From NCBI GenBank assembly GCA_030549175.1, contig JAUKUA010000001.1:6510001-6574000 (forward strand): a stretch of 64,000 nucleotides of DNA. Reading direction: 5' to 3'. Source of the stretch: Lasiosphaeris hirsuta. Its lineage: Eukaryota > Ascomycota > Sordariomycetes > Sordariales > Lasiosphaeriaceae. The position numbers and the translations under genes were made by a program. The first letter of the stretch is position 1; each line of letters begins with the position of its first letter. Positions 1 to 11,730 of this stretch are shown in pieces. The notes beneath the pieces were generated by a model, which saw only the letters and a program-made list of their open reading frames with translations, was not told where the DNA came from and did no database searches.

Positions 1-1895
1 GCGTCGATGGCGGCGGCGATGCAGGGTTAGAGGTCGTGGTTGGGATCGAGAGTGTGACGAGACGAAAAGAGAGCATGGATTAAGCTTTGGACCAATGCTC
101 GCACCCGAAAAAGGGGTCTGGCAATTCAGAGTTGTCGCACGAACGCGTGGTCGTCGCGGATCTTTTTAAGTGGAGGCACCCACGTTCTATCACGTCCTCA
201 CGGGACCTGCTAGCGCCTTTGCTGCCGAGCGCCAGGGTGCTCTTCCATTGATGGCTCATGGAAGGCACCACCCGTGGACATGGAATGCGGGGTCCTCTTC
301 TGGGCTGCTGCACTTCAGCTTACCACGAATCGCCCACAAGCCCAAAACCATCCACATGGACGTACTCACGCTGGCACTCACGCTGTTTCGTGCGCCCGGA
401 ACTCATCCGTCACCCTCGCACAGCATCAGAAGCAGATGCGGACGCAGACAGGCAGACCCAGGGAACAGGGTACCAAAGGCTGGCCTTGATGGGTAAAGTG
501 GCAGCTGGAGGACATCTAGGCCCGCTCTGATCGTATTCAGACAATCTGCGACGGGGGTCGCTCTGCTGCTCTGCTGCTCTGTCCGCTGTGCTGCAAATTG
601 CCCTGTGCGATGCTGACTGGACTGCCCGGTTGTCTCTTGCTGTCTCTCTCTGGGTCGCCCGATCAATAATTCGGGGGCTCTTGGTCCCACAGAGCCACAA
701 AGCTGCCGCAACCCTTTGCCTTGTGGCTCCCGATGATGTCAAGCCATGGGTGTCAAGTTGCCAGAAACGAGCGCGACCCTTGGAAACCCCCCTGTCGTCC
801 TTTTCTTCTGGGCAGGGTTGGCTAACGGCCCGCTTCAGGTTTCCTCTTGCCCTGTCTGCCCAGACAACTTACGCTGCAATGCTGGATAATAACATGGACT
901 GGGCGAGTTTGTCGCGCTTGGCATATTCCAACCTTCTGCTGCAGCCGTCTTTGGCTGTTGGCGGGCATTCTGCCTCTGACTGTGCACATTCTACATTTGA
1001 TTTGTGGTCTACACGCCGCATCCCGCGACAGCCGACTGCTGCCGAGGGGAGCGTCGACGACCAAAAATACCTACCTAACACCGTGGCTGCCACCAAAATC
1101 CCTCGTGTCAAGCTTCCACCGGGTGAGCAGCTGCGCGCCCATCCAAGCCGTCGTGTTCGGCATGGCTTCTGAGTAGCGTCATCGCACACACCTAGACACC
1201 CAGACACCATCCACGGCTGGATCCCTACATCCCTGGCCACTGCTGGTCTGTGACGTTGCCCTGGCTCCTTAGATTGAAGCTCAGGCCAGGTTGGGCCAGA
1301 CAGGGCCAGAGGCAATCCCGCTATTCGAGCCGATCCACTGCCCAGTCCACAGTTGCTTCCGCAGTCTGTCCCCGTCTAAGTCCAGCGCGTGCGGGTGTGT
1401 TGTAGTAGTGTAGCCACTGGTGGGGGTTGGAGATTCCCATGCTCAATTCGAGAAATCCCATCCTCCTGAAATACCTATACCTATAACGGCCCCGCGACAC
1501 TCAAACCCAAGCAACCAAGCAACCAGGCCCAGACTGTTCTATCTGCTTAGGTCGTCTATCTGATCGGCAGGCCGCCTTCTAGCAGGATCTGAATTGACGA
1601 GCCGCCGCAACCACCCTCCACTTTACTCCTATACTGCTTTGGCCCGTTATTCGAGATAGCTATAGCTGTCTGCCTCGTTATCCAACGCCCCCCCCCCCCC
1701 CCCTTCGCGGGCCGGCAATGTGCAGTGCGTGTCCGGAGCGCCGTCTATGCCCCCCTCGGTCGATGCGCCGCGGCGTACACACGCAGTAGACCTAACTCCT
1801 CGAGCTCCCCTAAGAAGGCCCCAGATTGTCGGCTCGCAGCAGCAGCAGCAGCAAACGCAGTCGCAGAACCACCCCCCCTGCTGGGCGAGCTCCCG
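1..1895. other. Intergenic / wc-2 upstream region
   Basis: No coding frame here looks genuine. The open frames are short, arginine/serine/cysteine-rich and overlap on both strands. The stretch holds the presumed promoter and leader of wc-2, a run of 16 C at 1688-1703 and a CAG-repeat-like stretch at about 1837-1853. Confidence 0.6.
1688..1703. repeat. Poly-C tract upstream of wc-2
   Basis: A run of 16 C about 190 nt before the wc-2 start codon, probably in the promoter or leader. Confidence 0.9.
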
Positions 1896-3682
1896 ATGTC
1901 TCACGGACCGCCTTCGCACATGGCCAACATCTTCGGCTTTGGCAGCATGGGCGTCGGTTCAGATATGTCACCGCCACAGGTCTGCTCCTCCAAATTCCTC
2001 AGTGTTCCTATCTCTTTCCGTTTCCTTTCCTTTGTTCCGCGCACGAGTGGTTGAGTCGCAGCGCGCTCGCCTGACCGAGAGCCCAAGCGCCTGAGAGGTG
2101 AAAGGCCCGAGAGAGGGTGAAAGAGAGGAGGCGCGCGAAACAAAAAAAAAAAAAAAAAAAATCAGGCGAGCCTGGCGAGACTGGAAGGCTGGAGAAACTG
2201 CAGGATACTAGAGAGACAAGCCCACACGCTGACGCCGTGGCCGATTGGCCCTGCAGATGAGCGCTGATTCAAATGAAATGATGTCGCTGCTGGACGGTTC
2301 CCTCTATTTTGACGGCATGCCCATGAGCATCGATGTCGGCGACGCCATGTCGCAGCCGTACGTCTCGACGCCAGCGCATCCGTCGTCGGCCGCCTTAGCA
2401 CCGCCCTCGGAACAGGGCTTCTCGCCCGACGACCTTGACAACAGCATGCCCGGAGCCGGCCCGCTGCCCGTCTCCAGCCTGGCGTCGGCCGCCAACGGCG
2501 GCGGCAGCACCCTAACCGAGTTCACCAAGAGGCGTAACTGGCCCGCGCGCGTCGTCGAGGAGCTCATGGACTTTCTGCAAATCCTCGACGCCAACGGCAA
2601 GGTTCGCCACGTCTCGCCCAGTGTCGAGCGTCTCACGGGGTACAAGCCCTCCGAGGTGCTGAACCGCTTCCTGCGGGACTTGATACATCCCGACGACGTT
2701 GGCGTCTTCAACGCTGAGTTCCACGACGCCATCGCCTCGGCATCACCCCTGCGCCTGTTCTACAGGCTGCGAAAAAAGGACGGCACATATGCCATCTTTG
2801 AGACGGTCGGCCATGCCCACATCGCCGCCGCCAAGTTTGCGCCGAACCCCAACAATCAAACCGCCTTCTGCCAGGCCGTCTTCATGATGGCTCGCCCCTA
2901 TCCCACCAAGAACGCCTCTCTCCTGGACTCGTTTCTGGAGCACAAGATGGAGAACGAACGGCTCAAGCGGAGGATTGCCGAGCTGCGGAAAGAGGAGGCC
3001 GAGGAGGCCGAAGAATCACAACGAACATGGCGGCAGAGCCAGGAGGGGCGGTCCGACGCAACACCCTCCGAGGACACGCGCACGGGTGCCACGCCCTTCT
3101 ACCCGCCAACGAGCCCCGACAAGTCAGCGATGCCGCCGCCAGAGCGGCCGGCGTCGCTCAACATCGCGCTGACGCGCGAGAACCTCGAGGGCATCGCGGG
3201 CGGGCGGCCCGACTCGATCCGGGAGAAGATGGCGCGCTACGAGGGTACCACGCACGCCGACACGATCGAGATGCTGACCGGGCTCCGGTACCAGGAGGGC
3301 GAGCGCAGCCGCGGCATCACGACGGGCAACGCCAGCCCCACGCTAATAAAGGGCGATGCCGGCATCGCTATCCCCATGGACCGCGACCCGCGCACGGGCG
3401 AGAAGAAGAAGAAATTAAAGGTCGCCGAGGAGTATGTCTGCACGGATTGCGGTAGGTTCTTCTCCTTCACAACCTTCTATACTTTTGGGACTCTATCCGC
3501 TGACTCTCTCCCCCCAAGGCACCCTTGATTCACCTGAATGGCGCAAAGGGCCCGGCGGTCCCAAGACGCTGTGCAACGCGTGCGGTCTTCGGTGGGCGAA
3601 GAAGGAGAAGAAGAAGAATGCCAACACGAGCGGTATGGGCACGTCGGACAACTTGACGCCCTTGGGCGACCACATGGGGTAA
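1896..3682 (+). CDS. wc-2: White Collar 2-like blue-light regulator (PAS + GATA zinc finger)
   Basis: Exons 1896-1979, 2257-3451 and 3519-3682 give 480 residues. The predicted protein partners White Collar 1 in the nuclear white-collar complex, which binds light- and clock-responsive promoters (family knowledge). A single PAS domain spans about residues 127-241 and is followed by a charged coiled-coil stretch at about 252-284. A C-terminal GATA-type finger, C423-X2-C426-X18-C445-X2-C448, is split by intron 2 just after C426; the 18-residue loop is the white-collar form rather than the 17-residue GATA form. The start at 1896 was chosen because the first exon encodes an N-terminus beginning MSHG, as in Neurospora WC-2, rich in Gly/Met/Phe. 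Starting in exon 2 would lose these 28 residues. Intron 1 is 277 nt (donor gtctgc, CTGAC branch, CAG acceptor) and contains a 20-A run. Very confident in identity, slightly less in exon 1. Confidence 0.93.
2142..2161. repeat. Poly-A tract inside wc-2 intron 1
   Basis: A run of 20 A located about 95 nt before the 3' splice site of the first wc-2 intron. Confidence 0.9.
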
Positions 3683-5290
3683 ATTATGGAATAGTTCCGC
3701 TTGTTTTCAGGAAGCTAGCTTGGCGAGATCATTATCAGATGGGCAAGTGGCTACGATGCGCAATCCCAACCCCCTCCCCCTCTCCGAGAGCGCTCCACCA
3801 GGTGGCATGAATCAGGTTTACGGAGGCTTCTGGGTCTTCCACATTTATTCAGAGCGGATGAGCGATCATTATATTGGCCAGCGGGAGATGGCGTGTCTTC
3901 CCGGCAAGGCTTGACTAGAAACACGAACGAAGGATACCCCATCTTTGGGGTGGCAGGATAGTTGGTTCGTAGAGGAGGTGCTGACAAGCCAAGGACATAA
4001 ATACATGGAAGTGGAGCTTTGATAGCGGACAGAGTAAAGAGTTATGACCTTTTCACGATATCCTAACCGACAACCGTATGTATGTAGGTCTCATTTCAAA
4101 GGGGGCCAAAATGACCAGGCAGAGTTTGCGCTGGCTACTTGACTTGCTTCCAGTTTGCGTCCCCGTGACAAATACTATGGTGAAGAACAGGGCCATCGAG
4201 ATGGCGAAGCATGTCGAAGGAGACGTGGCAGAACTGAGGGGTATCTGGCAGCTGCGGCATCCAGGGTGTTTTATGCATGAATGCCTTTCGCAAGAGTCAC
4301 CTGGCTTGCTGCCATTATCGCCGACCGGAGTAGATCCAATTTGGGGGGTTGAGGGTAAAAGGGCAGGTGTTGCGCGCGCTTACCGGTCGGAACAAAGGCA
4401 CGAGGAGCAAAAATGCTATAACCCCCCCCCCCCTCCCCCCCTCGGATGAAAATTTTCTCTTCTCATCTTCGAGGCCCATACTTCCTCCAAGTGCTGCCAC
4501 GCTTTGGGGAAGGTGATGGACCTACCTCTCCATAAGGGGCTTTTCTGGCCAACATGGAGCTCTTGTTGAAGAGACCTAGTGAAACACTCCCGCTCATACC
4601 GTCGCCAGAGAGCAGAGAGCAGAGAGCAGTGAGCAGAGCCTACGGGCTAAGAAAATGTCTTCGATTGGGGAAACACTAGCTAAGGCAGATATCTGGCCCT
4701 GGTACCCGACGCGACCGTCTCGCACTAGCCGAGGATATCTGAACGACACGGCTACTGCGCAAAACAGGACCCTGAACCAAAGTTCCAAACCGGGGGTGCT
4801 TCCGGCGGCTGGGGCGCCAATGGTGCACCAGTTGCAATTAAAAGAGCGAGAGAGGTAGCGAGAAAGGTGTAGATGCGCTGGTTGGGCCTGATTGGGTCTT
4901 TTGGGCACGGGAGACTTGGTGACCTAAAGCAGCTGAAAAAGGGGAGAGGGGAGAGGACGCAAAGAGGGGAAGGTTTCAGACTTCAGCTCAACTGACCCTA
5001 CCTTACCCCGCAACGTCTGTTTGCTGCGAGTGCGTGTGTTTGATGGGGGCCAGTGAGAGACGACGGAAAGGCTGCTTGTCAGAGCTAAGCTCATGGTTAG
5101 GCAGGACCGAACCCCTCGGATGCGCGTGCCTGTCACTTGCGTTCTCTTTTCTGACGTAGAACGAAGGTTGATCGCCATTTGTGCTGTCTTTGGATATCAC
5201 CGAATCGCTTTGCTGGTGATTGATCTTGTTGCTCCAAGAAGTACGGCAGCCTACCAATCTGTGGAACTCGGTAAGACAGCCCAAACGAAA
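3683..5290. other. Intergenic: wc-2 3' region and next promoter
   Basis: No supportable gene. It contains C-rich runs at about 4421-4441 and an imperfect AGAGAGC repeat at about 4606-4638. The last few hundred bases are presumably the promoter and leader of the gene starting at 5291. Confidence 0.6.
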
Positions 5291-6122
5291 ATGGATTTCC
5301 TCGGCAAGGTACTTGACGCAGTTGATGACAAGCCTCAAGGTGAGTACAGCCGAACATCCGTGCCTCAACACCGCCGTAATACACTCCCTTGCCCCTGGCC
5401 GGGTTGCAAGCTCGCCATTCCTCCTTCCCACCTCGGGCCGTCTCTTGCAGGCACCCCTTTCCACACTAACAAATCCAACAGTGACGCACGGCGGGAGCTA
5501 CCCAGCCGGCGGTGGCATTCCATACGCCGAGGATGACGACCTCCAGAATGCAGCCCACCACGCGGCGAACCACGCGCCGGAAGACTCGAGCTTCTTCTCC
5601 TCCATCCTCGGCGAGATAGGCCAGCGCAAGCACCAAGTCGCCCAGGAAGACATTGATGAAGAAGGTATAGCCCCTCCCCACCCCCTTGTGGCCCCCCACC
5701 CAGCTCCCTAACATCCTCCCCCTCCCCTCCTCCCAGACGCCGTCTCCTCTCACAAGCAATTCTTCGGCGCCTCCCCGACCCCCGAGGCTACCTCTTCTTC
5801 CATGGGCTCGGCGGCCGCGCTTCAAGCCCTGAAGCTATTTACCAGCGGCAGCTCCGATACCCACCAACCCCAGAGCCAGAGCGCCTTCATCGGGCTGGCC
5901 ATGTCGCAGGCATCCAAGCTGTTTGACCAGCAGGCGTCTGCCGGCAACGTGGCCGCGAGCGCGGACAAGCAAAGCGCCGTGACGAAAGCTGGGGAGATGG
6001 CGTTAAAGATGTACCTCAAGAGCCAGGCGGGTCATGGTGGTGGACTCCCGGGGGCATCGTCGGGGGGTGGGAGTGGGAGCTTGGGTGGTTTGTTGAGTCT
6101 GGCGAGTAAGTATGTGCAGTAA
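5291..6122 (+). CDS. Small conserved fungal protein, 'beta-flanking'/DUF7721-like
   Basis: Exons 5291-5339, 5482-5664 and 5737-6122 give 205 residues. Both introns (142 and 72 nt) have clean GT..CTAAC..AG signals, and the phases match. The N-terminus (MDFLGKVLDAVDD) is followed by an Ala/His/Asp-rich segment. The C-terminal half is an Ala/Ser/Gln-rich helical region containing FIGLAMSQASKLFDQQ and KAGEMALKMYLKSQ, with a Gly/Ser linker and a Leu-Ala-rich end. From memory this resembles a widespread fungal family annotated as beta-flanking protein or DUF7721, whose function is unknown. No signal peptide or membrane segment is seen. The gene model is firm; the family name is a recollection, not a search result. 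Confidence 0.8.
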
Positions 6123-6401
6123 GGGGCGGGCGGGTATGAGAAGGGATGGTTTTCAGTTGCCATGGACTGTAGCTTCCGGATGTCGCAATTGAGAGGACGG
6201 GAAAACACAAAAAGAGCATGATGTGCTGCGACTTGGAAGACTTAGCGCTTTGCTATCAATGCAATGTTGTGGTTGATTCAAACTGGGACCGGAATTCCCG
6301 GCCGCCTAGTATTAGGTGTCAATGTTTTTGACTTTTACTATATTTATATGTGAAAGGGTACAGGTATGACTAGACCAGTTGCCCCCAGGCACAATTTTGT
6401 T

Positions 6402-8484
6402 TTACCACTCAGCCACCTCTCCGGCCTTGGGCTTCTCAACACGAACAACCTTGTCGCAGTTGAGCAGGCACAACGGATCGAACGCCATTTTGATCTTTAC
6501 AAAAGGATTGCATTGTTAGCAATTGTGTACTTCAACGGTTAGGAACAAGGAGTGAACGCCTACCTTTCTCATCGCATCCACAGTAGTCTCTCCAAGCTCG
6601 TGAGGCAGATAGTCCCTCTTGACTAGACCAACACCATGCTCACCCTAGACAATCATTAGCACCACCCACCCATTGATAGTGAAGCAAAACTCACAGTAAC
6701 TGTCCCCTCCATCTCAACAGCCCGCTTCACCATGCGGTGGACACAGTCCTCTGCTAGGGGGCGCTCCTTCTTGTTATACAGCAAGATGACTACCACGAAA
6801 TCAGCGCTTCCACTCCAAACCAGGCTCATATCTTTCATTCAGGGGGACACTAACTGTGGAAGTTTCCATCTCCAACATGTCCCACAATCGAGCTTGTCAG
6901 GCCTGACCTCTTGAGATCCCCCTTGGTCTCCTCAATAATGTCTGGCAGTCTACTCATCGGCACGGCGACATCGCCCGTCCAGACGTGGTCACCGGGACGA
7001 CGCGCGGCCATGGTGCTCCACAGGGCCTCCTTGCGGGCGCTCCACAGCTCAAGCTGCTCCTCCTTGCTCTTGGCAAAGTCGAATGACTGGCCGCCAGCGC
7101 CCTTGGCGATGGTGCGCACCAGTGCTACCTGCTCCTTGACGCCGTTCTCGGTCCCGCTGAACTTGAAAAAGAGGGTAGGGGCCTCCTTCCACTGGCGTGA
7201 GGTGGCGCCGGCGCTGTTGATGAAGCGCATCTGGTCGTCGTCGAGGATCTCGACGGCCGCGACGGGGATCCCGTCGCCGACCACCCGCGCCACACAGTCG
7301 GCGGCTTCGCGGATCGACTTGAAGCTGGCAACGGCGACCGAGCTGGATGCCGGCTTGACCGTCACCTTGAGCGTGGCCTCGGTCACGAGACCCAGGGTGC
7401 CCTCGCTGCCAATGAATAGCTTAGTGAGGTCGTAGCCGGCGCTGCTCTTGCGCGGGCGCTGGCGTGTCTTGATGACGGTGCCGTCAGCCAGCACGACCGT
7501 CAAAGACAGTACCCACTCGCGCATAGTGCCGTAGCGGTACGCGTTGGTGCCGCTGCACCCCGTCCCGATCATGCCGCCGATCATGGCACCCGGGCCCGGG
7601 TCCGGCGGGAAGAAGAGGTTGTGATCGGCCAGTTCGTCGTTGAGCGCCTCCCACCCGACGGCCGGCTGCACCACAACGTCGAGGTCGGCATTGTGCAGGG
7701 CGATGATCTTGTCCATGCGGGCAAAGTCGATGCAGATGCCGCCTCGTGTGGGGGTGAAGTGTCCCTCTAGGCTGGTGCCGCCGCTGTAGCCCGTGACGGG
7801 GATGCGGCGGGCGTGGCAGACCTTCATGACGGCTGAGACTTCCTCGGTCGAGGCCGGGCGCACGACGCAGAAGGGCTTGTGTTCTGGATCGGACTGGTGC
7901 GAAGACCACTCCGAAGTGGCGTGCTGCTTGATGTCGTCCTCGGCCGTGCTGACATTGCCCTGGCCGACAATATCGATGAAGTCGGTCCAGGCGGCCTCGA
8001 GCTCAGCCTTGCCGGTCTTGTGCCTGGGCGAGTGTGTCGCGGCGAGAGGAAGGGTCGAGGAAGGGTCGGGGTCGCGCGGGAACTTGGTACCGAGCAGCCA
8101 GGAGGCACCGCCAACGAAGAAGAGCACTAAAAACATGCGTGGTTAATATATTGCTTTCCCCTAGACAGCTATCTGACCGGTAGGGGGGGCCGTACTGAAG
8201 GTGATGGCGTAGTTCCGCCCCGCGCCCGCCTCCTCTCGCATGTTGCCCATGCGCTCCTGGTCCTTCCTCTCACGGGCCAGACGCTGTGAGATACTCTGGA
8301 CCATCTGGCCCTTGAACGAGGGCCCGCTACCGGGGCGGGGGTAATTCGGGTCCGGGCCGTTCGACGCATAGCGGGCGGACCTGCTGCTGGCGAGGGCGAG
8401 ACATGTTGTCGGTGTTCGCCGCGCTGCTGTTGCCGTCGTCAAGCTCCCCAAGCTCCTGGGCGCCTTGCCCGCGAGCTGCGACAT
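6402..8484 (-). CDS. dld1: Mitochondrial D-lactate dehydrogenase (cytochrome)
   Basis: Exons on the minus strand are 8484-8196, 8126-6855, 6789-6695, 6644-6564 and 6494-6402, giving 609 residues. The enzyme oxidises D-lactate to pyruvate using FAD and passes electrons to cytochrome c at the inner mitochondrial membrane (family knowledge). The N-terminus is Arg/Ser/Thr-rich and free of acidic residues for about 40 residues, as expected of a mitochondrial presequence. A short hydrophobic segment (MLFFVGGASWLLG) begins at about residue 97 and could be a membrane anchor. A PCMH-type FAD-binding domain follows, with PVTGYSGGTSLEGH, the PDPGPGAMIGGMIGTGCSG loop and FIGSEGTLGLVTEATL. The C-terminal FAD-linked oxidase domain carries GHVGDGNFH and TGEHGVG, each lying across or beside a splice junction. 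Four introns of 65-69 and 50 nt all have GT..AG ends. Confidence 0.95.
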
Positions 8485-9071
8485 TGTGTAGACGGATTAT
8501 GTACTCAATTGGCTGGGATAGGCGTGGATTCGGTCAGATGGGGCGTCATGTCGGGTTGGCAGCGAGGTATTGGGCGTCGGGGTCGTCGATTGCGGAATTC
8601 TGCTTGATTGACGAAAGACGAGCTAGGAGATAAGCATCGGACAGCTGGTGTGGAGGCAGACAAAGCTCCCTAGTTTCCCCACCAAATAGCGGCAGCGCCC
8701 GAGCTCAATCATCGTTGCGCGCTTCGGCTCGGCCAAATGGGTACCAGGTGGGGGGCCGGGTTCAATCTGGGCAACTTGTGGTTGACAAAATAGCAGAGCG
8801 CCGAACGTCGGGGCACAGCACCAATCATTCCTTTCTTCATGCCGTCTATATATTATACTATGTATATGCCTTCTTTAGAGCGCCATGACACACAAATACC
8901 CCAAATTCCCTCTCCAAGATAACCAGCGCTGAGGCAATTCACAGTTTACATTATACCCATGACTTAAAACGCCTTGACGAACACCATACCTAGAACGTAT
9001 CGCCAGAATTTAATGCTAAAATATTACATGCAATACCCCCTTTTCCTATCCACAGCCCTCAGCAACCGGCC
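8485..9071. other. Intergenic: dld1 promoter and Clr5-gene 3' region
   Basis: No coding frame can be supported. As both flanking genes are on the minus strand, the right part is the Clr5 gene terminator region and the left part the dld1 promoter. Confidence 0.6.
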
Positions 9072-11377
9072 TCACACCCAGTCCCTCTGGCCTGCTACAA
9101 GCTGCACGCTGAACGTAGGAGCCCCCACGCCCATGCCCTGGAGGTGCTGTAGATATGTCTCCAGCTCAGCATCGTCATTGATCGGTAGTGGAAGCTCGCC
9201 ACCCTTCCCGTCCTTGATGACGCCCTCGATCGCCATGCACACGACATCGGTGAATTTCTCGACCGCGGTGCTCCGCAGCACATCAATCGACCGCGCGCCT
9301 AGCGTCGAGATCCACATAGGTGTTGCAGAAGGAAACACAGTGGACGCTGGGTGCAGTCGGAAGTAGACGGCGATCGTTGCCACTGATTGTGGCGGCGGTG
9401 GCGGCTGATGGTGGTAGACGGGCGCCGCTTGGGCATTGTGAATGTTGTGGGTATTATGGTCGTGAGTGTGAGGGTGGGCAGCTGTATAGCCCTGCACATA
9501 TTGGTCGCCGGCAAAAGGATTTTGCGACTCGGACGCAAGTAAAAGGGAGGCGCCCAGTTGGGCGTCCATCGCGGAGAGGTCGGGTTGAGGCTGCTCAATG
9601 TCTGACGGCGGAAGGAGGCGAGATTGCGTGTGAAGCACCGGTCCAGGCGGCGACCGCCCCCGTTGCGAGCGCCGAGTTGACGACATGGCTACGTTAGCTC
9701 TCGGCTGTTTCTTGGTCTTTGGATTTGACTCCAGCGCAAAGCCCGAACTAGGCGTTGGGCCGTACACAATACCAAACGTTGCTGGGGGTTTGGCCTTCCC
9801 TCTGCGCCTCGGTGGTGGCTTAGGGTTTTGGTCATCGGGGGGTTTGTTCGCCTTTTTATTTTGATCATCTCGATACCTGCGCATAACATCGCGTGCTAAT
9901 AAATCGATCGCCTTGGTCATCCTCCGCTGGTCCTCCTCGGATCCTATCGGGGCAGCAAGTTGGCCGAGTAACTCGGATCCCGCCAGCCACTTGCCCTTAA
10001 GCTCTTCCCAATGTTCTGTCCCTTCCTCGTGCCTGCAAGTAAACTGATCTTCCATCAGGATCTTGTAAAGAGAGCCGCGAATCTCTCTCCCCTGCTCGGG
10101 GTTGAGCCCGAGGATTGTCTTGGCTTGGGCAATGGTCATGGCTGAGCTTGCCACCCTCATTCTCTTGGTCACATCACAGGCAATGATGTCGATGGCTAGC
10201 CTCTTTTGGTCCATGTTGTCTTGGTCCCACATGACAGCGCGGAGGTGCATACTGTCGCGCACCAGTTGGTTTTTAAGAGCCTCCCACTTCTCGGGGCCGG
10301 CAATGGTCTTCTTGATGACGCCGGCTTCTTCGCATATGCTCTGAAACTTTTGTCGGACCATCTTGTAGGCATCGTTTTCAAGTTGCAGAGCAGTTTTTGA
10401 CTCTTCGAGAGTCATCTCGGACGGGAAGCGAGGAGGGCCGGGAGGATCAGCGGGAAGCCCGGCATATGCCTTGGTCCTCCGGCGCCGCTTCTTGGTAGCG
10501 TATCTCTCTCTAGACTCGGCCTCCAACACTCGTCTCCTCTCCTCCTTCCGGGCCAGCTGCGCCGGGGTCAGCCCCACGTGTTGGGAAGGAACGGCAGGAG
10601 ACTGAGACTGATCTCCGGTCGCAACCTCATAGCCATCAATAGACATGGTGCTCTCATCGTGACCACCACGACCATCATTCCCATCCTCCTCCTCCTCCTC
10701 CCCCTCGTCTGAATCGGATGAGTCGGTTTCCTCTTCCTCGTCCTCGGTCGACTTTTCTCGGAGTCCACCAAAAGCACCTACGGTCTCACGGAGACGCATC
10801 TTATGTTTGGTCCGCAAGGAAACAAGCTCGCGGGCCTCGAGCTCGTACCCCTCCTCTTCGAGCACGCTGAGCATCTCCTTTTGAGTGAGATTGCGCTCCC
10901 ATAGCTCGCGCACCCTAGCGACCAACTCATCATTCTTCCAGAGGCGCTTGTGTTTAGGCGGGAACTCCCAGCGTTTGAACTGGACCTGATATGCGCGGCG
11001 ACTGTGAGGGCTGGTTAGTTGGGTTGCAGCATGAATGTGGGCGTGGGAATGTAAGTATGAAGTATTACATAGGCAAGGACATGATGAATGAAAATGGAGA
11101 AATACCGGCGCGGTCTGACGGGAATGTGGATATGGTCGGCCGGAGTACGGAACGAAGGGGGGGGGGGGGGGGGGGGCACGGCGGAGTACGGCGAGCCAGA
11201 GACAAAACAAGGCAGACACGGTCGGCCACGGCAATCAAAAACGTACCTCGCGCTGAAGTTGTGAGCCGCGCGCAGATAGTCGATCACATCGTCGAGCGAC
11301 TTCCGCTGCTCGATAAACAAGCTGTAGCATGTTTCCCTATGAGGCTCCCAGTCATACACCATTTTCGGCCGGCCCAT
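9072..11377 (-). CDS. Clr5-domain protein, nuclear/regulatory candidate
   Basis: Exons on the minus strand are 11377-11247 and 11001-9072, giving 686 residues. The N-terminal Clr5 domain (about residues 8-62) is split by a 245-nt intron. It reads from YDWEPHRETCYSLF through a conserved AHNFSASRRAYQVQFKRW segment spanning the splice site, which is strong support for this join. Clr5 domains are fungus-specific and occur in large families of predicted DNA/chromatin-associated proteins; the function here is unknown. A helical second segment (about 65-115) with LWKNDELVARVRELWERN is followed by a Ser/Asp/Glu-rich acidic stretch, basic patches (KKRRRRTK, PRRRGKAKP) and a long Pro/Gln/His-rich tail. 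The last about 100 residues look ordered and could be a small C-terminal domain. The intron carries a 20-G run. Confidence 0.88.
11157..11176. repeat. Poly-G tract inside Clr5-gene intron
   Basis: A 20-G run (C on the transcribed strand) within the 245-nt intron 11002-11246 of the Clr5-domain gene. Confidence 0.9.
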
Positions 11378-11730
11378 CCTTTCTCGATGGGTTCATGTCG
11401 CTCCAGGTTGTTGACGGCGAAAGGTCAAGACTGCGCATGTTGTCAGATGGGCAGATGGATGGGCAGATCGGCGTGTCGGAACGGGAGGCCCACACAGTTC
11501 GGATACGGGCTAAATATTGTATGTGCACTGTGCTCCTGTAGCTTCAAGTTAGATTCGCTTGTGTGCAGCCAACATGTCCCAATTTATTTCTTATTCATAA
11601 AAGCTTGAACAGCTGGCCCAAGTTGCCCTAATCGACTTTGACGTACACAGGCACATATTCCGAATACACGGCATACATAAAACCCACCATCTACTTACAC
11701 ACACCAAAATATTCACACTACCGTTCGCAC
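11378..11730. other. Intergenic: Clr5-gene promoter and amidase 3' region
   Basis: A gap of 353 nt between two minus-strand genes. No additional gene is visible. Confidence 0.6.

Noticed and set aside
588..1172. 194-codon plus-strand open frame upstream of wc-2
   Set aside because: It has no ATG at its start, no protein-like pattern and overlapping antisense frames of similar length.
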